Source: Moritella sp. Urea-trap-13
GTDB lineage: Bacteria > Pseudomonadota > Gammaproteobacteria > Enterobacterales > Moritellaceae
NCBI RefSeq assembly: GCF_002836355.1
Contig: NZ_PJCA01000031.1
Coordinates: 744,001-808,000, forward strand
Length of the DNA stretch: 64,000 nt
Reading direction: 5' to 3'
The notes under the pieces are model-generated. The model searched no databases. It was given only the letters and a program-made list of their open reading frames with translations, and was not told the origin of the DNA. Both the position numbers and the translations under genes were made by a program. Positions 25,201 to 37,100 of this stretch are shown piece by piece; position 1 is the first letter of the stretch, and each line of letters starts with the position of its first letter.

Positions 25201-28199
25201 ACTGTCACTCCAACAACGCTAGAGGCCGCTAAGGGCTGCGCTGTATGTTGATGTTGAGAAATGGTTGACGTTACTGACGCTTTATTAGTGAGTGGACTAG
25301 TTACTGGTATAACGGCCCTCTCAGGTTCACTGCTTGAACGGACACGAATACCTTGAGGTACCAAGTTGTCCATCACCACAGGCTGGTTCACTTTAGCTAA
25401 GGTTTTCCCTGCAAACTGCTGTTTGATAACATCCAATGACGCACTCGCACTATTGACGATAGCGTTGCTAATTAGCTGACCACCAAGTTTAATGGTTTTA
25501 ACAAGCTGCGGACGTTGCTTGCCAACTGGCGCAGGTGCTGCTTGATGTGCTTGCTCTGAACTCGACAAAATAAGGTGTGCACAGCTGTTATCACGACCAA
25601 GACCGTTAATGGCAATATGCTTGCCTTTTGACGCTGGCGATAAGCTCATTTGTTGAGCTTGACTCGTTTGTTGATCTAAGAGCAGCGCCGTTTTAATAAT
25701 ACTAGCGATACCAGATGCATTAAACGTATGACCAATATTGGCTTTCACCGAACTGATATTTGCACTTGGGTATAATGTTGGTAATGCTGTTTTTTCAGCT
25801 CTATTTTCTGCACTAAAACCACTTGCGTGCGCTTCGACACTTACTACATCACCAGCAATGATACCCGCTAACGTTAGCGCTTTGTCAGCCGCAATCGCAA
25901 TTGCTTTAGCATCGTTACCCGGCGCAAAACTAACTGCGTCAATACGCGCATAAACTTGTTGAGCTGTCACTTGCGATGACGGTTTAACGACAATCGCCGC
26001 TGCGCCTTCACCCACCAGCCATTGTTGCTGATCAAGAATATTGTTAGTTACTGAGCTGCTTTCACTTACAGGTCCATAGTGTTGACGTAAGGTAATATTT
26101 TCGATTGAGCCAGACAAGTCAACAGCAGCAATAATAACAGCTTCAACATCACTGGTTTGAAATAGATTTTCAGCTAATTCAACACAACGATAAACCGAGT
26201 TTTCTTCAGCAGATACCGTAATAGCAGGGCCAGAGAAATCCCATAACGCCGAAATACGTGACGCCATAATATTACCAATGAAACTGGTATACTGATTTAA
26301 CTGAGCAGCCGAAGCTACACCGTCTTTGGCAATATTAGTCAGCTCTTCACGTTGCTCAACCGTAAGGTTAATGCCTTGTTGTAATAAACTGTCTTCGATC
26401 TGTGTTGTCAAATTAACACGGCCACGATACTGATGTAATTCTAACTCCATACCCATCGCCACTAATACAGCAACATTACGGCCTTCAACCAGACCAGCAT
26501 CTTTAGCGGCATTGTCTGCCACTTGCATCATCATTAGCTGTTGTGGGATCAAGCAATCTTTTTCATTAGGCGGTACTTTAAAACGCAAGAAATCAATATC
26601 CAGCTGCTCAACATAACTGCCTTTAGGCGCTTTGTGTAATTGTAACGACTGCATGACGTTAGCGTTACTTTCCATGCCTTTCCAGCGTTGCTCTGGTAAC
26701 TCACGGAAGGTATTTTGATTATTATTTAATAAGGTTTTGAACTGGGCTAAATTACTAGTACTACCAAAATGGCTGTCCATACCAATAATAGCCAGAGGTT
26801 CACGTGGTTTAGCCACACTAGCATCAGACTCGAGTACTTGTGTTGGCTGTTGTAATACCAAATGGGCATTACTGCCACCAAAACCAAATACACTCACACC
26901 AGCGGTACGCGGTCGATCTGCCTTTGCACCCTGAGTCGTCGGCCAAGGCACTGTCGTCGTTGGCATCTGCTCGCCAGTAAAATAACCATTTTTAGATTGC
27001 AGCGGTTGTTTTAAATTAATCGTTGCGGGAATAAGACCTTTACCTAGCGCTAACATGGCTTTCGTCATGCCCGGCATACCAGCGGCTGTTAACAAATGGC
27101 CAAGGTTAGATTTAACTGAGCCCAACAATGGTTTGTTATTTACTCGACTGAAGAAGGTTTCCATCGAACGTAATTCAACATTATCACCCTTAGGTGTGCC
27201 CGTTGCATGACACTCGATGTAGTCAACCGTGCTCGGGTCAACATCCGCATCGGCATAAGCACGTTCATATACTAATACTTGCCCCTTGGTATTAGGGCTT
27301 AATACAAACTCGCCTTTACCGTCATTAGATAATGCGCCGCCTTTAATAATGGCGTAGATATTATCACCATCACGCACTGCATCACTGTGACGTTTCAATA
27401 CCATCATGCCCGCACCTTCACCGGCATATAGGCCTTGTGAATTTTTATCAAACGGGGCGTGAACATTATTAGCAGGGTAAGCTTGGAATATCGAGAAACC
27501 CATATTAACGAACATTGGGTCTGCTGCTGATACCGCACCCGCCAGCATCATGTCTGCTTTACCCGTATGCAGGTAATCACAGGCTAACTTAACGCTATAA
27601 CAAGATGAAGCACAAGCCGCATCCAGTGCAAAGTGTGAACCACCGAGACCCGCAGCTTGCGCGATCAATGCAGCTGGATAGCCTGCTACTAATGCATTAT
27701 CTGCATGGGTTTTTTTAGCCGTTGTATAATGCGTCAATTGAAAATCAGGGTGTAATACTGCCTTTAATGCATTATCAACAACTTGATGATACAAAGGCAT
27801 AAACAGCTGATTAGATGACTTGGTTGGGAATGACAAATTACCTAAAATTACACCACAGTTTTCCAGCGCAGCACTGCCCCAATAACCCGCATCTGTAAGC
27901 GCTTGTTTCGTTACATAAAGCCCCCACTGATTAAGATCATCCAAACCTGCTAAATAATCATTATCGAGTTGATAACCTGAAGCATCAAAATTGAAATCAC
28001 TGATGTAACCGCCGTGCACACAGTAAAACTTATCTGTATCACCTTTGTTAGCGGTATATTTAGCAGGATCAACGCCCATTTGAACAGCCGTCGCCTTACT
28101 GCGGCAATCTTGTTGTTCAAGCAATTGTTGCCAAAATTGATCCGGCGCTTGTGAGCCGGGGAACAAATTAGCAATACCTACTACTGCAATATTTTCCAT
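22266..28199 (-). CDS. pfaC: PUFA synthase PfaC (KS, chain-length factor, DH domains)
   Basis: A 1977-residue multidomain enzyme of PUFA synthesis. Residues 1-450 are a ketosynthase with active Cys196 in DAACASSCYS. Residues about 470-890 are a second ketosynthase-like domain whose Cys is replaced (VSAEENS near 664), the chain-length factor. A Ser/Ala/Gln-rich linker follows. The C-terminal 900 residues are paired hot-dog folds with two FabA-type dehydratase active sites, His1406 in CHFKGDQVMAG and His1873 in HFHQDPVMPG, which set cis double bonds. The frame extends 7 codons further, but MENIAVVG after AGAGAG is the likely start. It is cotranscribed with pfaB, 86 bases upstream. Confidence 0.97.
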   Translation of the reverse strand: MENIAVVGIANLFPGSQAPDQFWQQLLEQQDCRSKATAVQMGVDPAKYTANKGDTDKFYCVHGGYISDFNFDASGYQLDNDYLAGLDDLNQWGLYVTKQALTDAGYWGSAALENCGVILGNLSFPTKSSNQLFMPLYHQVVDNALKAVLHPDFQLTHYTTAKKTHADNALVAGYPAALIAQAAGLGGSHFALDAACASSCYSVKLACDYLHTGKADMMLAGAVSAADPMFVNMGFSIFQAYPANNVHAPFDKNSQGLYAGEGAGMMVLKRHSDAVRDGDNIYAIIKGGALSNDGKGEFVLSPNTKGQVLVYERAYADADVDPSTVDYIECHATGTPKGDNVELRSMETFFSRVNNKPLLGSVKSNLGHLLTAAGMPGMTKAMLALGKGLIPATINLKQPLQSKNGYFTGEQMPTTTVPWPTTQGAKADRPRTAGVSVFGFGGSNAHLVLQQPTQVLESDASVAKPREPLAIIGMDSHFGSTSNLAQFKTLLNNNQNTFRELPEQRWKGMESNANVMQSLQLHKAPKGSYVEQLDIDFLRFKVPPNEKDCLIPQQLMMMQVADNAAKDAGLVEGRNVAVLVAMGMELELHQYRGRVNLTTQIEDSLLQQGINLTVEQREELTNIAKDGVASAAQLNQYTSFIGNIMASRISALWDFSGPAITVSAEENSVYRCVELAENLFQTSDVEAVIIAAVDLSGSIENITLRQHYGPVSESSSVTNNILDQQQWLVGEGAAAIVVKPSSQVTAQQVYARIDAVSFAPGNDAKAIAIAADKALTLAGIIAGDVVSVEAHASGFSAENRAEKTALPTLYPSANISSVKANIGHTFNASGIASIIKTALLLDQQTSQAQQMSLSPASKGKHIAINGLGRDNSCAHLILSSSEQAHQAAPAPVGKQRPQLVKTIKLGGQLISNAIVNSASASLDVIKQQFAGKTLAKVNQPVVMDNLVPQGIRVRSSSEPERAVIPVTSPLTNKASVTSTISQHQHTAQPLAASSVVGVTVKSKASNQIHQQASTHKAFLESRLAAQKNLSQLVELQAKLSAQTVGDHTPKNTVLTTHAPATPLTLVSNVVSNNVVATNLTSTEAKAQAAATQAGFQIKGPVGYNYPPLQLIERYNKPEKVIYDQADLVEFAEGDIGKVFGAEYNIIDGYSRRVRLPTSDYLLVTRVTELDAKVHEYKKSYMCTEYDVPVDAPFLIDGQIPWSVAVESGQCDLMLISYIGIDFQAKGERVYRLLDCELTFLEEMAFGGDTLRYEIHIDSYARNGEQLLFFFHYDCYVGDKKVLIMRNGCAGFFTDEELSDGKGVIHNDKDKAEFSNAVKSSFTPLLQHNRGQYDYSDMMKLVNGDVASCFGPQYDQGGRNPSLKFSSEKFLMIERITKIDPTGGHWGLGLLEGQKDLDPEHWYFPCHFKGDQVMAGSLMSEGCGQMAMFFMLSLGMHTNVNNARFQPLPGESQTVRCRGQVLPQRNTLTYRMEVTAMGMTPQPFMKANIDILLDGKVVVDFKNLSVMISEQDEHSDYPVTLPGNVQLKTISSAAVTSSPVALATTNNADLDERGVEPFKFPERPLMRVESDLSAQKSKGVTPIKHFEAPAVTGHHRVPNQAPFTPWHMFEFATGNISNCFGPDFDVYAGRIPPRTPCGDLQVVTQVVEVQGERLDLKNPSSCVAEYYVPEDAWYFTKNSHENWMPYSLIMEIALQPNGFISGYMGTTLKYPEKDLFFRNLDGSGTLLKQLDLRGKTIVNKSVLVSTAIAGGAIIQSFTFDMSVDGELFYTGKAVFGYFSGESLTNQLGIDNGKTTNAWFVDNNTPAANIDVFDLTDQSLALYKAPAGKPHYKLAGGQMNFIDTVSVVEGGGKADVAYVYGERTIDADDWFFRYHFHQDPVMPGSLGVEAIIELMQTYALKNDLGAQFTSPRFVAPMTKVDWKYRGQITPLNKQMSLDVHITEIITESGEVRLVGDANLSKDGLRIYEVKNIVLSIVEA

Positions 28200-28285
28200 A
28201 ATTACTCTCTTTAAATCCATATTCCAACTGATGAGGTATAACTCATCCGGACTAGATATCGGTGTTGACTATTTATCTGTATTTA

Positions 28286-30967
28286 TTAATAGTTCGCGTC
28301 TGCGATATGACCTGCTTTAACTAGGATTGACCCGTTAAACAAGCTATCTAAATTCAAATTCACGCCATGGCTAATTAACTTAGCTATCGCACGAATATAA
28401 GTAAGTTCATCACTGGTGCCTTTGGCATTCACAGGTACAGAGACATGTTGGCTTTGCTTTTGATTTCCGTTATCACCATTAGCGAGGATCTTATCTACCC
28501 AGCTGCATAATGAACGACCTGGGCCCATTTCAATAAATACCCGCGCGCCTTTGTCATGTAAGGTATTTACCAAACGAGGGAAATCCACCACATCACACAA
28601 GCATTTAGCAATACTGTGTGAAATGGCTTTGCTGCGCTGCGGGATAGGTAAATAACATGAGCTTGAATACATTTTGGTATTAATGCGCTGTGTAACGTCC
28701 ATATGATATAACTCAACCATATGATCATATTCGGCATAAGCTGGCGCACTGTGAATGGCGTTGCCCATATTTAATGCCATCGCTCGCACGCCTAAATTGT
28801 TAATGACTCGCTGACACGCTTCTGGATAACCCGCTAACAATAAACTATCAGGCGTATTGATAATGGTGCAATACACTCGGTCTTCATCTGCTGCCGCTAT
28901 CTCGACCTGTTCAATCGTCGCCTTAATGGTATACGTTTCCCAGATCTGCTCAAACGTGCCGTTAGCAACATCATCCATGCCCCAATGCTGACGCAAGGTT
29001 CTTAACTCACCACAAAGTTGGTGATTAAAGGTATTCGATTGCGCTAAACGTGCACTCATCAATCCCGGTTGCTGCCAGCAGCCTAACGCCGCATACATAC
29101 TCACTTCACCCATGCTATAACCTGTAGCAAAGTCGGCTTTAACGGCAAAGACCTCTTCAAATACCTTGGTAAACACGCAAGCAAAACCCACACCGGCTTC
29201 GGCTATATTGGCTAAGTTGCCGCGTAGATCTAGATCCAACTGTTTGAGTTCTTTAAAGCTATAACGACTAATACTGCGAGGGTTAAGTAAGGTATCTTTT
29301 AGAGTGGCAGCAATGTCATCGGCTAAAGCCGCAACAGGTTGGTAAATCTGCGGGAATAGGTGAAATAGATCACGACCTAAACCAACATACGTGGCGCCAA
29401 TACCAGGGTACATGAAGGTAACGCCATTCTGTGCATTGTTACCAGAGCCGCTATTTACAACGTCTTTATTAGCAGCTTCTTTGTTTGCAGGAAGCGCGGT
29501 AAAGTAACTGCCCTTCGGGGTTTTCCATTCTTTAGCATCGTCATTAAACACGCTAGCAATACCAGCAAATGCCAAGGTTATCTCTTTGCTTAACTCTTCA
29601 GTCGTTTCGGCAATAAGTACTACACTGTATAACTTGTCAGCATCATTATGCGCATAACAATCAGCCGCGATCTGTTTAATATCGATAGTACTTATGCCGG
29701 TAATACTTAGCTGCCCAGCAATAATTTCTAATTCACTGCGTAATTGTGCTTCGCTATTACCTTGTACTATGACTAGTGCTAACTCGCTCGATGCAAAGTA
29801 ACCATTAGTGCGCATATCAGCTACTGGATGGTTTTGTTCAGGAGTTTGAAGCTTGTTTTCTTGTAAGACAATGTGGCAATAGCTCTGCTCTGATAAATGT
29901 TCTGATAAAGAGCCTTGCGTAACACAACTATAAGCCGCAACGTGTGCAGAGCCATCGACATGTGGAAACCAAGGTCGAGCATCTACAGGCATATAAAATG
30001 GTGAGTGCTGCCATTGCGACATTTGAGCATCACTCGGCTGTTGCCAATCTTTAATCGCCGGGATATAACGTTGGTGCAAACTGATCACACATTTTAATAA
30101 CCCTGCGACCTGCGAGAAACCCCCGCCTTCACCAGTCACACTACGCGCACAGCTTAAAGCTGTATGTAAAGTTTGTGTATGATTATAAGCAGACATTAAG
30201 CCCTGACTTTCAGATAATGCGATTGCCGAATCAGCGACTGCTGAAACTTCTAACAAACCAACCTGCTCTGCTATGATGTTAGCTTGCTGTAATGCGATGC
30301 TTGCAGTTTTAGCAATGTTTGCAGCCTTATTTTCAACACCATTTTCAACATTAAGCTCGCTGCTTAAATCAGACTGAGCGAAACCTTTAATGTTGGCATA
30401 TATATAACATTGGTTAGCATTGGCAAACGCAGTTGAAGCGATAAGTAAACTAGCGAACCCAGTCACACTGTTATAACCATTGAAGGTTTCATCAAAGCTG
30501 ATTGTTGCAGTTGCAGTTGCAGTCGCCGCAGCTTCAATATCATGACTAGGTACATTAACCGAGTTATTCATACCAATAACAGCCACTGCACAGTCTTGGT
30601 TATCGACTAAATCTGTTGCTTGCTTTAATGCTTGGCCTAAATCAGTAATAACAACACAGCTCACACACTGTTGTGCCACTTGTGCTACAAGCTGATTATC
30701 AACATCACTGCTCATATCAGCAATAAGCAATACCGCGATATCAGCTATGTTCAACTGATTCGTTTCAGCTAATAACGCCACCGAGTTTAATAAAAAGGTT
30801 AATACTGTCGTCGAAGCACTAGCTTGCTCAGCAGTATCAATGCCATCGGTGCCAATACTGGCTTTAGTGCCGATACTTGCGCCTAAATAGAAAGCACGTT
30901 CCACACGGTCAATATCGTCTTGTCCGCTAAATTTAGCATCCATACCAATAACAGCTAATTCCGTCAT
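28286..30967 (-). CDS. pfaB: PUFA synthase acyltransferase PfaB
   Basis: An 893-residue protein with an acyltransferase domain in its C-terminal half: FMYPGIGATYVGLGRDLF near 500 and active Ser618 in GYSMGEVSM. The N-terminal half is a decayed ketosynthase-like region (LAVIGMDAKFSG at the start, SVTGEGGGFSQVAGLLKC near 280) without the catalytic Cys. In Pfa systems this gene largely decides which product is made, with Moritella-type PfaB giving DHA rather than EPA. A short Ala-Thr repeat (ATATATAT) sits near residue 150. AAAGAGAAT precedes the ATG. It lies 209 bases after pfaA and 86 before the chosen pfaC start. Confidence 0.96.
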   Translation of the reverse strand: MTELAVIGMDAKFSGQDDIDRVERAFYLGASIGTKASIGTDGIDTAEQASASTTVLTFLLNSVALLAETNQLNIADIAVLLIADMSSDVDNQLVAQVAQQCVSCVVITDLGQALKQATDLVDNQDCAVAVIGMNNSVNVPSHDIEAAATATATATISFDETFNGYNSVTGFASLLIASTAFANANQCYIYANIKGFAQSDLSSELNVENGVENKAANIAKTASIALQQANIIAEQVGLLEVSAVADSAIALSESQGLMSAYNHTQTLHTALSCARSVTGEGGGFSQVAGLLKCVISLHQRYIPAIKDWQQPSDAQMSQWQHSPFYMPVDARPWFPHVDGSAHVAAYSCVTQGSLSEHLSEQSYCHIVLQENKLQTPEQNHPVADMRTNGYFASSELALVIVQGNSEAQLRSELEIIAGQLSITGISTIDIKQIAADCYAHNDADKLYSVVLIAETTEELSKEITLAFAGIASVFNDDAKEWKTPKGSYFTALPANKEAANKDVVNSGSGNNAQNGVTFMYPGIGATYVGLGRDLFHLFPQIYQPVAALADDIAATLKDTLLNPRSISRYSFKELKQLDLDLRGNLANIAEAGVGFACVFTKVFEEVFAVKADFATGYSMGEVSMYAALGCWQQPGLMSARLAQSNTFNHQLCGELRTLRQHWGMDDVANGTFEQIWETYTIKATIEQVEIAAADEDRVYCTIINTPDSLLLAGYPEACQRVINNLGVRAMALNMGNAIHSAPAYAEYDHMVELYHMDVTQRINTKMYSSSCYLPIPQRSKAISHSIAKCLCDVVDFPRLVNTLHDKGARVFIEMGPGRSLCSWVDKILANGDNGNQKQSQHVSVPVNAKGTSDELTYIRAIAKLISHGVNLNLDSLFNGSILVKAGHIADANY

Positions 30968-31176
30968 ATTCTCTTTAATATCCTATTTCGAATAGTAATG
31001 GCTAAAAACGCTGACAGCCCTAAATTTAAATCTAAAATTAAGCTCAGCACTTTTAGCTATTAGTATTGTTAATTTTTTAATCACTACTGATTAAGAAAAA
31101 TAGACGCCATGATGACCATGACGCCTACCGTTTTTATTTATTCATTACTCATGACTAGTGCTCATTAACAACAGGC

Positions 31177-34100
31177 TTAAGACATATCGTTCAAAATGTC
31201 ACTGACACTGACTTGCGCTGATTTAACTTCTGCAAGTATCTGCATATCTGCAGCTATCAATTGAATATCACAACGGGCTTTACTGCCGCGTGAACCCAAT
31301 AGATCATGTTCAACAACATTGAGTTGCAGATAAAATACTTCATCAACAGCCACTTCACGATACACAGTCCAAGCAGCAGTCACCGAAGGTAAACTACCTA
31401 AGCCAAATTGCTTGCGCACCCAGACCAACATCGCCTGATAAACCAAATCATTAGCAAAAATATTGTTAACAGCTAACGGGAATGTCCCCTGCTTAGCTGC
31501 TGCAACATCGGTTATCTTACAAGCCAATAGCAGGCCCTTGTCGTCACAAGCTAATATCTGCTTAATACCCTGCAGACTTTCACCGTGGAACAAGGTGCCA
31601 TTGCTGTATAACGCTTGTGCTTCATCGCTAACCAGATTGTTAATATCTGCAGCTAATACCGGTAATTGAACCGTCACCGCATCAAGAGGCTGAGGAGCTA
31701 ACAATATCGTCGCTGCATAATGAAATACCGGTTTACCATCACTTTTCAAGCTAAACACTTTAGCGGCAATACGGATTACTGTTTCCTGTTCTGAAACAGC
31801 AGTCACAGGAAACAGTTGGATTTGATAATCCGCCGCCTCATTACCATCAAAAACCACGCCTTTAAACAATTTATAGTCTTCGAAACCGACATATTTCAAT
31901 GCACAGTCTCGGTTACTATAAGTTGCTTGTGCTGCATCACTCATCCAGGCAATCGCGCATACCGTTGGTAATACCTGATTGCCTTTGATCATGTGGTCAG
32001 CTAAAAAGCGATTGTCGTTCACTTGAAAAATAAGGTCGTTAACCTCAGACTCATCACTATTAGGTAAAGAGCCGCTGTTAAGCAAAGAGTCACTGTTAGT
32101 CGCTTTGATGCTTTTAATTACTAAAGCATCTGATAAACGACTAACTTGTGGCTTTTTTACAGCAGTACTCTTTTCATCAGACTTTTGATCACTAGCGGTA
32201 TCTTTAGATAAATCATTACCCACGAGGATTTGTGGACAACGGTTATCATTAGCGGCTAGTTCATTGAGTAGCAACTGCGCACCTGCATCAAGTGGAATAA
32301 TGTAAACACCACGTTGATCAAACATACGCTTCAGCTCTGGCGTTACCATGCCACCGTCCCAAGGACCCCAGTTAAAACTCAATACTTGAGCTTGTGGGTG
32401 CAATGATTTAAAACGATATGCAGTTTTGTTTAAGATTTCATTAGCAATCGAGTAATCAGATTGACCAGGATTACCGTAAAAACCAGCCGCTGACGAGAAC
32501 AATACCAATTGCTTGATGTTGCTTGCTTCAGTTACTGATAACAGCGATAACAAACCATCGATTTTAGTGCTGTAAACAGATTCAAAATCGCTTAGTGTTT
32601 TTTGCTCAATGAATTGGTCAGCTAAAACGCCAGCGCCATGAATGATGCCAGTGATGGCACCGAACTTAGTGATTGCCGGAGTTACTGCAGTTTGTACGCT
32701 TGCAGCATTGGTCACATCAGCAGTGACATATTCAGCTTGGCCACCAGCAGCGGTAATTGCAGACAAGGTTTGCGCAATTTCACGATTTGCTTGGATTGGT
32801 TTTATCAACTGTACGATCTTAACGGGTGTCGGTTTATCACCTGCTGCAATCAAAACCTGCATTGCTGCTTTCTTTAATGCCGCTTCATCGTTAATACCCT
32901 TTGCCCAGCTCGGCTCATCATTTGAGAATGTTGAGCGTCCTAATAAGATAAACTTAGCTTGATACTCTTTAGCGATACGTACTACGCAATGCGCTGTTAC
33001 GCCTTTCGCGCCGCCACTGACTAAGAATACCGAATTAGCATCAATGTTATTACCAACAGTAAGTGCATAACTGTCAGTCGTAACACCGGTTAAAGTAATG
33101 CGGACAACACCATTTTGCTCTGCTTGTTGATAACCCACTTCAGTTAACACGCTATCAGCATCAAGCAGTTCATCACTAACAAGACTGGCAACTTGCGCTG
33201 CAGCTAATGATGTTGGCATATCTACCGCACGACAGAATACGTTATCCCATTCGTGTGACAGTGTTTTAACTAAACCGTTTAAGCCGCTTTGTACTAGATC
33301 AGTCTGTACTAGGTCTGCTTGTACGTCATTGCTAAAGCCAAGTGAGCCGCCCTGCTGAGTAACCACCATGAAAGAACCACGCACTTTAGCTGCTTGAGTC
33401 ACTTTACTCAATTTCGCTAATAAGAAGGCTAACATTAGGCCTTGCTTAGATGCTTGTGGGTATTCGATATGGTTGATTTCGCTACTCGCATGCAGATAGA
33501 TAACCGCATCAAGTTGCGCGTTAGCAGTAATAATGTTGTTGATTTCAGTTTCATCAACGCCATTGAGAGTCACTAGGTTCACTGACTTATTAAATGCTTT
33601 CGCACTCGTTACTACGACCCAACTTGGTTGCAATGCAGTTACATTCCAGCCAGTTTGAATTAACTGTTCTGCTAGTAACACAGCGTTATCACTACCATCT
33701 GCCACGATTAAGGCATTAGCACCTTGGCAATCTTGACTGATTTTACTGATTGAGCTTAGACGTGAAATTGCAACTGTTGCGCTAGGCGCTGGTTGAAATT
33801 CCGCTTTGTGTTCTGCGGCAGCCGTAATGGTTGCAACATTACTTTGCATAAATGCATCTGACACAGCGTTTTGTTCAGGGTTAGTAATAACACCACTCGC
33901 CTTGCTTTGCATATAAAGTACAATTTCTTCTAACGTACGCAGCTCAGCTAAATCTTCTGGGTTTAGTTCAGGTAAATCAGTAATGATCTCCTGTACTGCA
34001 CCTAAAATTTCCACACGCTTGATTGAATCAATACCTAGGTCAGCTTCCATGTCCATTGCTAGTTCTAGCATATTGGCAGGATAACCAGTCTTATCTGCAA

Positions 34101-37100
34101 CTACATCCATCATTACTGTTTGGATATGGTTTAAATCGATAGACGGTGCTGAGCTTATAACTACAACATCAGCTACAACGTCTGTTGCTGTCACAGTCTC
34201 CGCTACTGGAGCCTTGCTCTGCATGTAGCTAACGATTTCGCCTAACGTACGTAGTTCAGCAAGATCTTCTGGGTTTAGCTCAGGTAAGTCAGTAATGATC
34301 TCCTGCACTGCACCTAAGATTTCAACACGTTTGATTGAATCGATACCTAAGTCGGCTTCCATGTCCATGCCAAGTTCTAGCATGTCGGTTGGATAACCGG
34401 TCTTATCTGCAACTACATCCATCATCACTGTTTGAATGTGGTTTAAATCGATAGACGGTGCTGAGCTTATAACTACAACATCAGCTACAACATCTGTTGC
34501 TGTCACAGTCTCCATTACTGGAGCCTTGCTCTGCATGTAGCTAACGATTTCGCCTAACGTACGTAGTTCAGCTAGGTCTTCTGGGTTTAGCTCAGGTAAA
34601 TCAGTAATGATCTCCTGCACTGCACCTAAGATTTCCACACGTTTGATTGAATCAATACCTAAGTCGGCTTCCATGTCCATGCCAAGTTCTAGCATGTCGG
34701 TTGGATAACCGGTCTTATCTGCAACTACATCCATCATCACTGTTTGGATGTGGTTTAAATCGATAGACGGTGCTGAGCTTGCAACTGCAGGTGTATTTTC
34801 TACAACAGCAGCTACCGCAGGTGCTTTACTCTGCATGTAACTAACAATTTCACCTAGAGTACGTAGTTCAGCTAGGTCTTCTGGGTTTAGCTCAGGTAAA
34901 TCAGTAATGATCTCCTGCACTGCACCTAAGATTTCCACACGTTTGATTGAATCAATACCTAAGTCGGCTTCCATGTCCATGCCAAGTTCTAGCATGTCGG
35001 TTGGATAACCGGTCTTATCTGCAACTACATCCATCATCACTGTTTGGATGTGGTTTAAATCGATAGACGGTGCTGAGCTTGCAACTGCAGGTGTATTTTC
35101 TACAACAGCAGCTACCGCAGGTGCTTTACTCTGCATGTAACTAACAATTTCACCTAGAGTACGTAGTTCAGCTAGGTCTTCTGGGTTTAGCTCAGGTAAA
35201 TCAGTAATGATCTCCTGCACTGCACCTAAGATTTCCACACGTTTGATTGAATCAATACCTAAGTCGGCTTCCATGTCCATGCCAAGTTCTAGCATGTCGG
35301 TTGGATAACCGGTCTTATCTGCAACTACATCCATCATCACTGTTTGGATGTGGTTTAAATCGATAGACGGTGCTGAGCTTGCAACTGCAGGTGTATTTTC
35401 TACAACAGCAGCTACCGCAGGTGCTTTACTCTGCATGTAACTAACAATTTCACCTAGAGTACGTAGTTCAGCTAGGTCTTCTGGGTTTAGCTCAGGTAAA
35501 TCAGTAATGATCTCCTGCACTGCACCTAAGATTTCCACACGTTTGATTGAATCAATACCTAAGTCGGCTTCCATGTCCATGCCAAGTTCTAGCATGTCGG
35601 TTGGATAACCGGTCTTATCTGCAACTACATCCATCATCACTGTTTGGATGTGGTTTAAATCGATAGACGGTGCTGAGCTTGCAACTGCAGGTGTATTTTC
35701 TACAACAGCAGCTACCGCAGGTGCTTTACTCTGCATGTAACTAACAATTTCACCTAGAGTACGTAGTTCAGCTAGGTCTTCTGGGTTTAGCTCAGGTAAA
35801 TCAGTAATGATCTCCTGCACTGCACCTAAGATTTCCACACGTTTGATTGAATCAATACCTAAGTCGGCTTCCATGTCCATGCCAAGTTCTAGCATGTCAG
35901 TCGGATAACCGGTTTTATCTGCAACCACTTCCAACATCACGTTTTGGATGTAGGTTAAGTCGATGCCAGCAGTTACAACAGGAGCACTATTTGTTTGCGA
36001 AGGTGCGCTTGCTGTAGTTGTAGTTGTAGTTGTAGATGTAGATGTAGATGCCACAGCTTGCGCTTTGGATTTCATGTAATCGACAATTTCACCCAAGGTA
36101 CGCAATTCAGCAAGGCCTTCAGGGTTAAGTTCAGGAAGATCAGGGATCAACTCCTGTACAGAACCTAAAATTTCCACTCGTTTGATAGAATCAATGCCTA
36201 GGTCAGCTTCCATATCCATGCTCAGTTCAAGCATATCAGTTGGATAACCAGTTTTATCAGCAACTACGTCTAACATCACTTTACTAATTGTGCTGATATC
36301 GATAGCCGCTTGAATAACAACCTCAGGAACAACAATTGTTGCAACTTGTTCAGCAACAACCGCAGCTAACACAGGGGCTGGTGAAGCGACAACAGGTGCG
36401 ATCACCGGCGTAGGCGCTAATGCCACAGTCTGTACAGCAACAGCCGCATTGCTAGCGGTATGAGTTACATTATGAGTAACAGCAGGTTTTACCACACTAT
36501 CATTAACCGCCGCCGATGTTGCTGGCGAGCGAGCGAGTGTGATCGTTTGCGGCGCTGATGCAACGATGTCGTTACGTCCATTATCTGTAAGCATTGTATT
36601 CATATTACTAGTCTGATTGTTCAGATAAGTTTCATGTACACGTAAAGTTTCAGATTGGAACTCGTTATACATAGACAGAGTACGGTCTAAACTTTCAGGT
36701 AATTCATTGTTAGTTTGCGCAGCAAGTACGCTCTGCACTGTTTTAGCATAGTCTTGAGGACCCTGCATAAACTGCTCATGTACGTTCAATAATTGCTGCT
36801 GGTGGGCAACAAACTGACCGACACTACGTTCGATTGAAGCAACGAGGTCAGCATCAGCGCTATTTACGTCTGCATTGTTAACGCTAGTACTTGTTACAAC
36901 TGGAGAGCCGTCAGCATTAACGTAGACAATTTTTTCAACTTCAACGATACGTTCTACTTCGACAATGCGTTCTACTTCAACTATCTTTTCAACAATAGTC
37001 TCAATCACTTGCGGCTGTGGTACTGCAACTGGAGCCGCTTTAGCTTGTTTCACAGTCCAACCATCGGTTAGTGCATCTGCAAACGCTTTTTTAGTTTTCG

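Noticed and set aside
33880-36330. Regular 300-bp repeats might suggest a CRISPR array
   Set aside because: The repeats are long, contiguous and coding, with one ACP domain per unit and no spacers.
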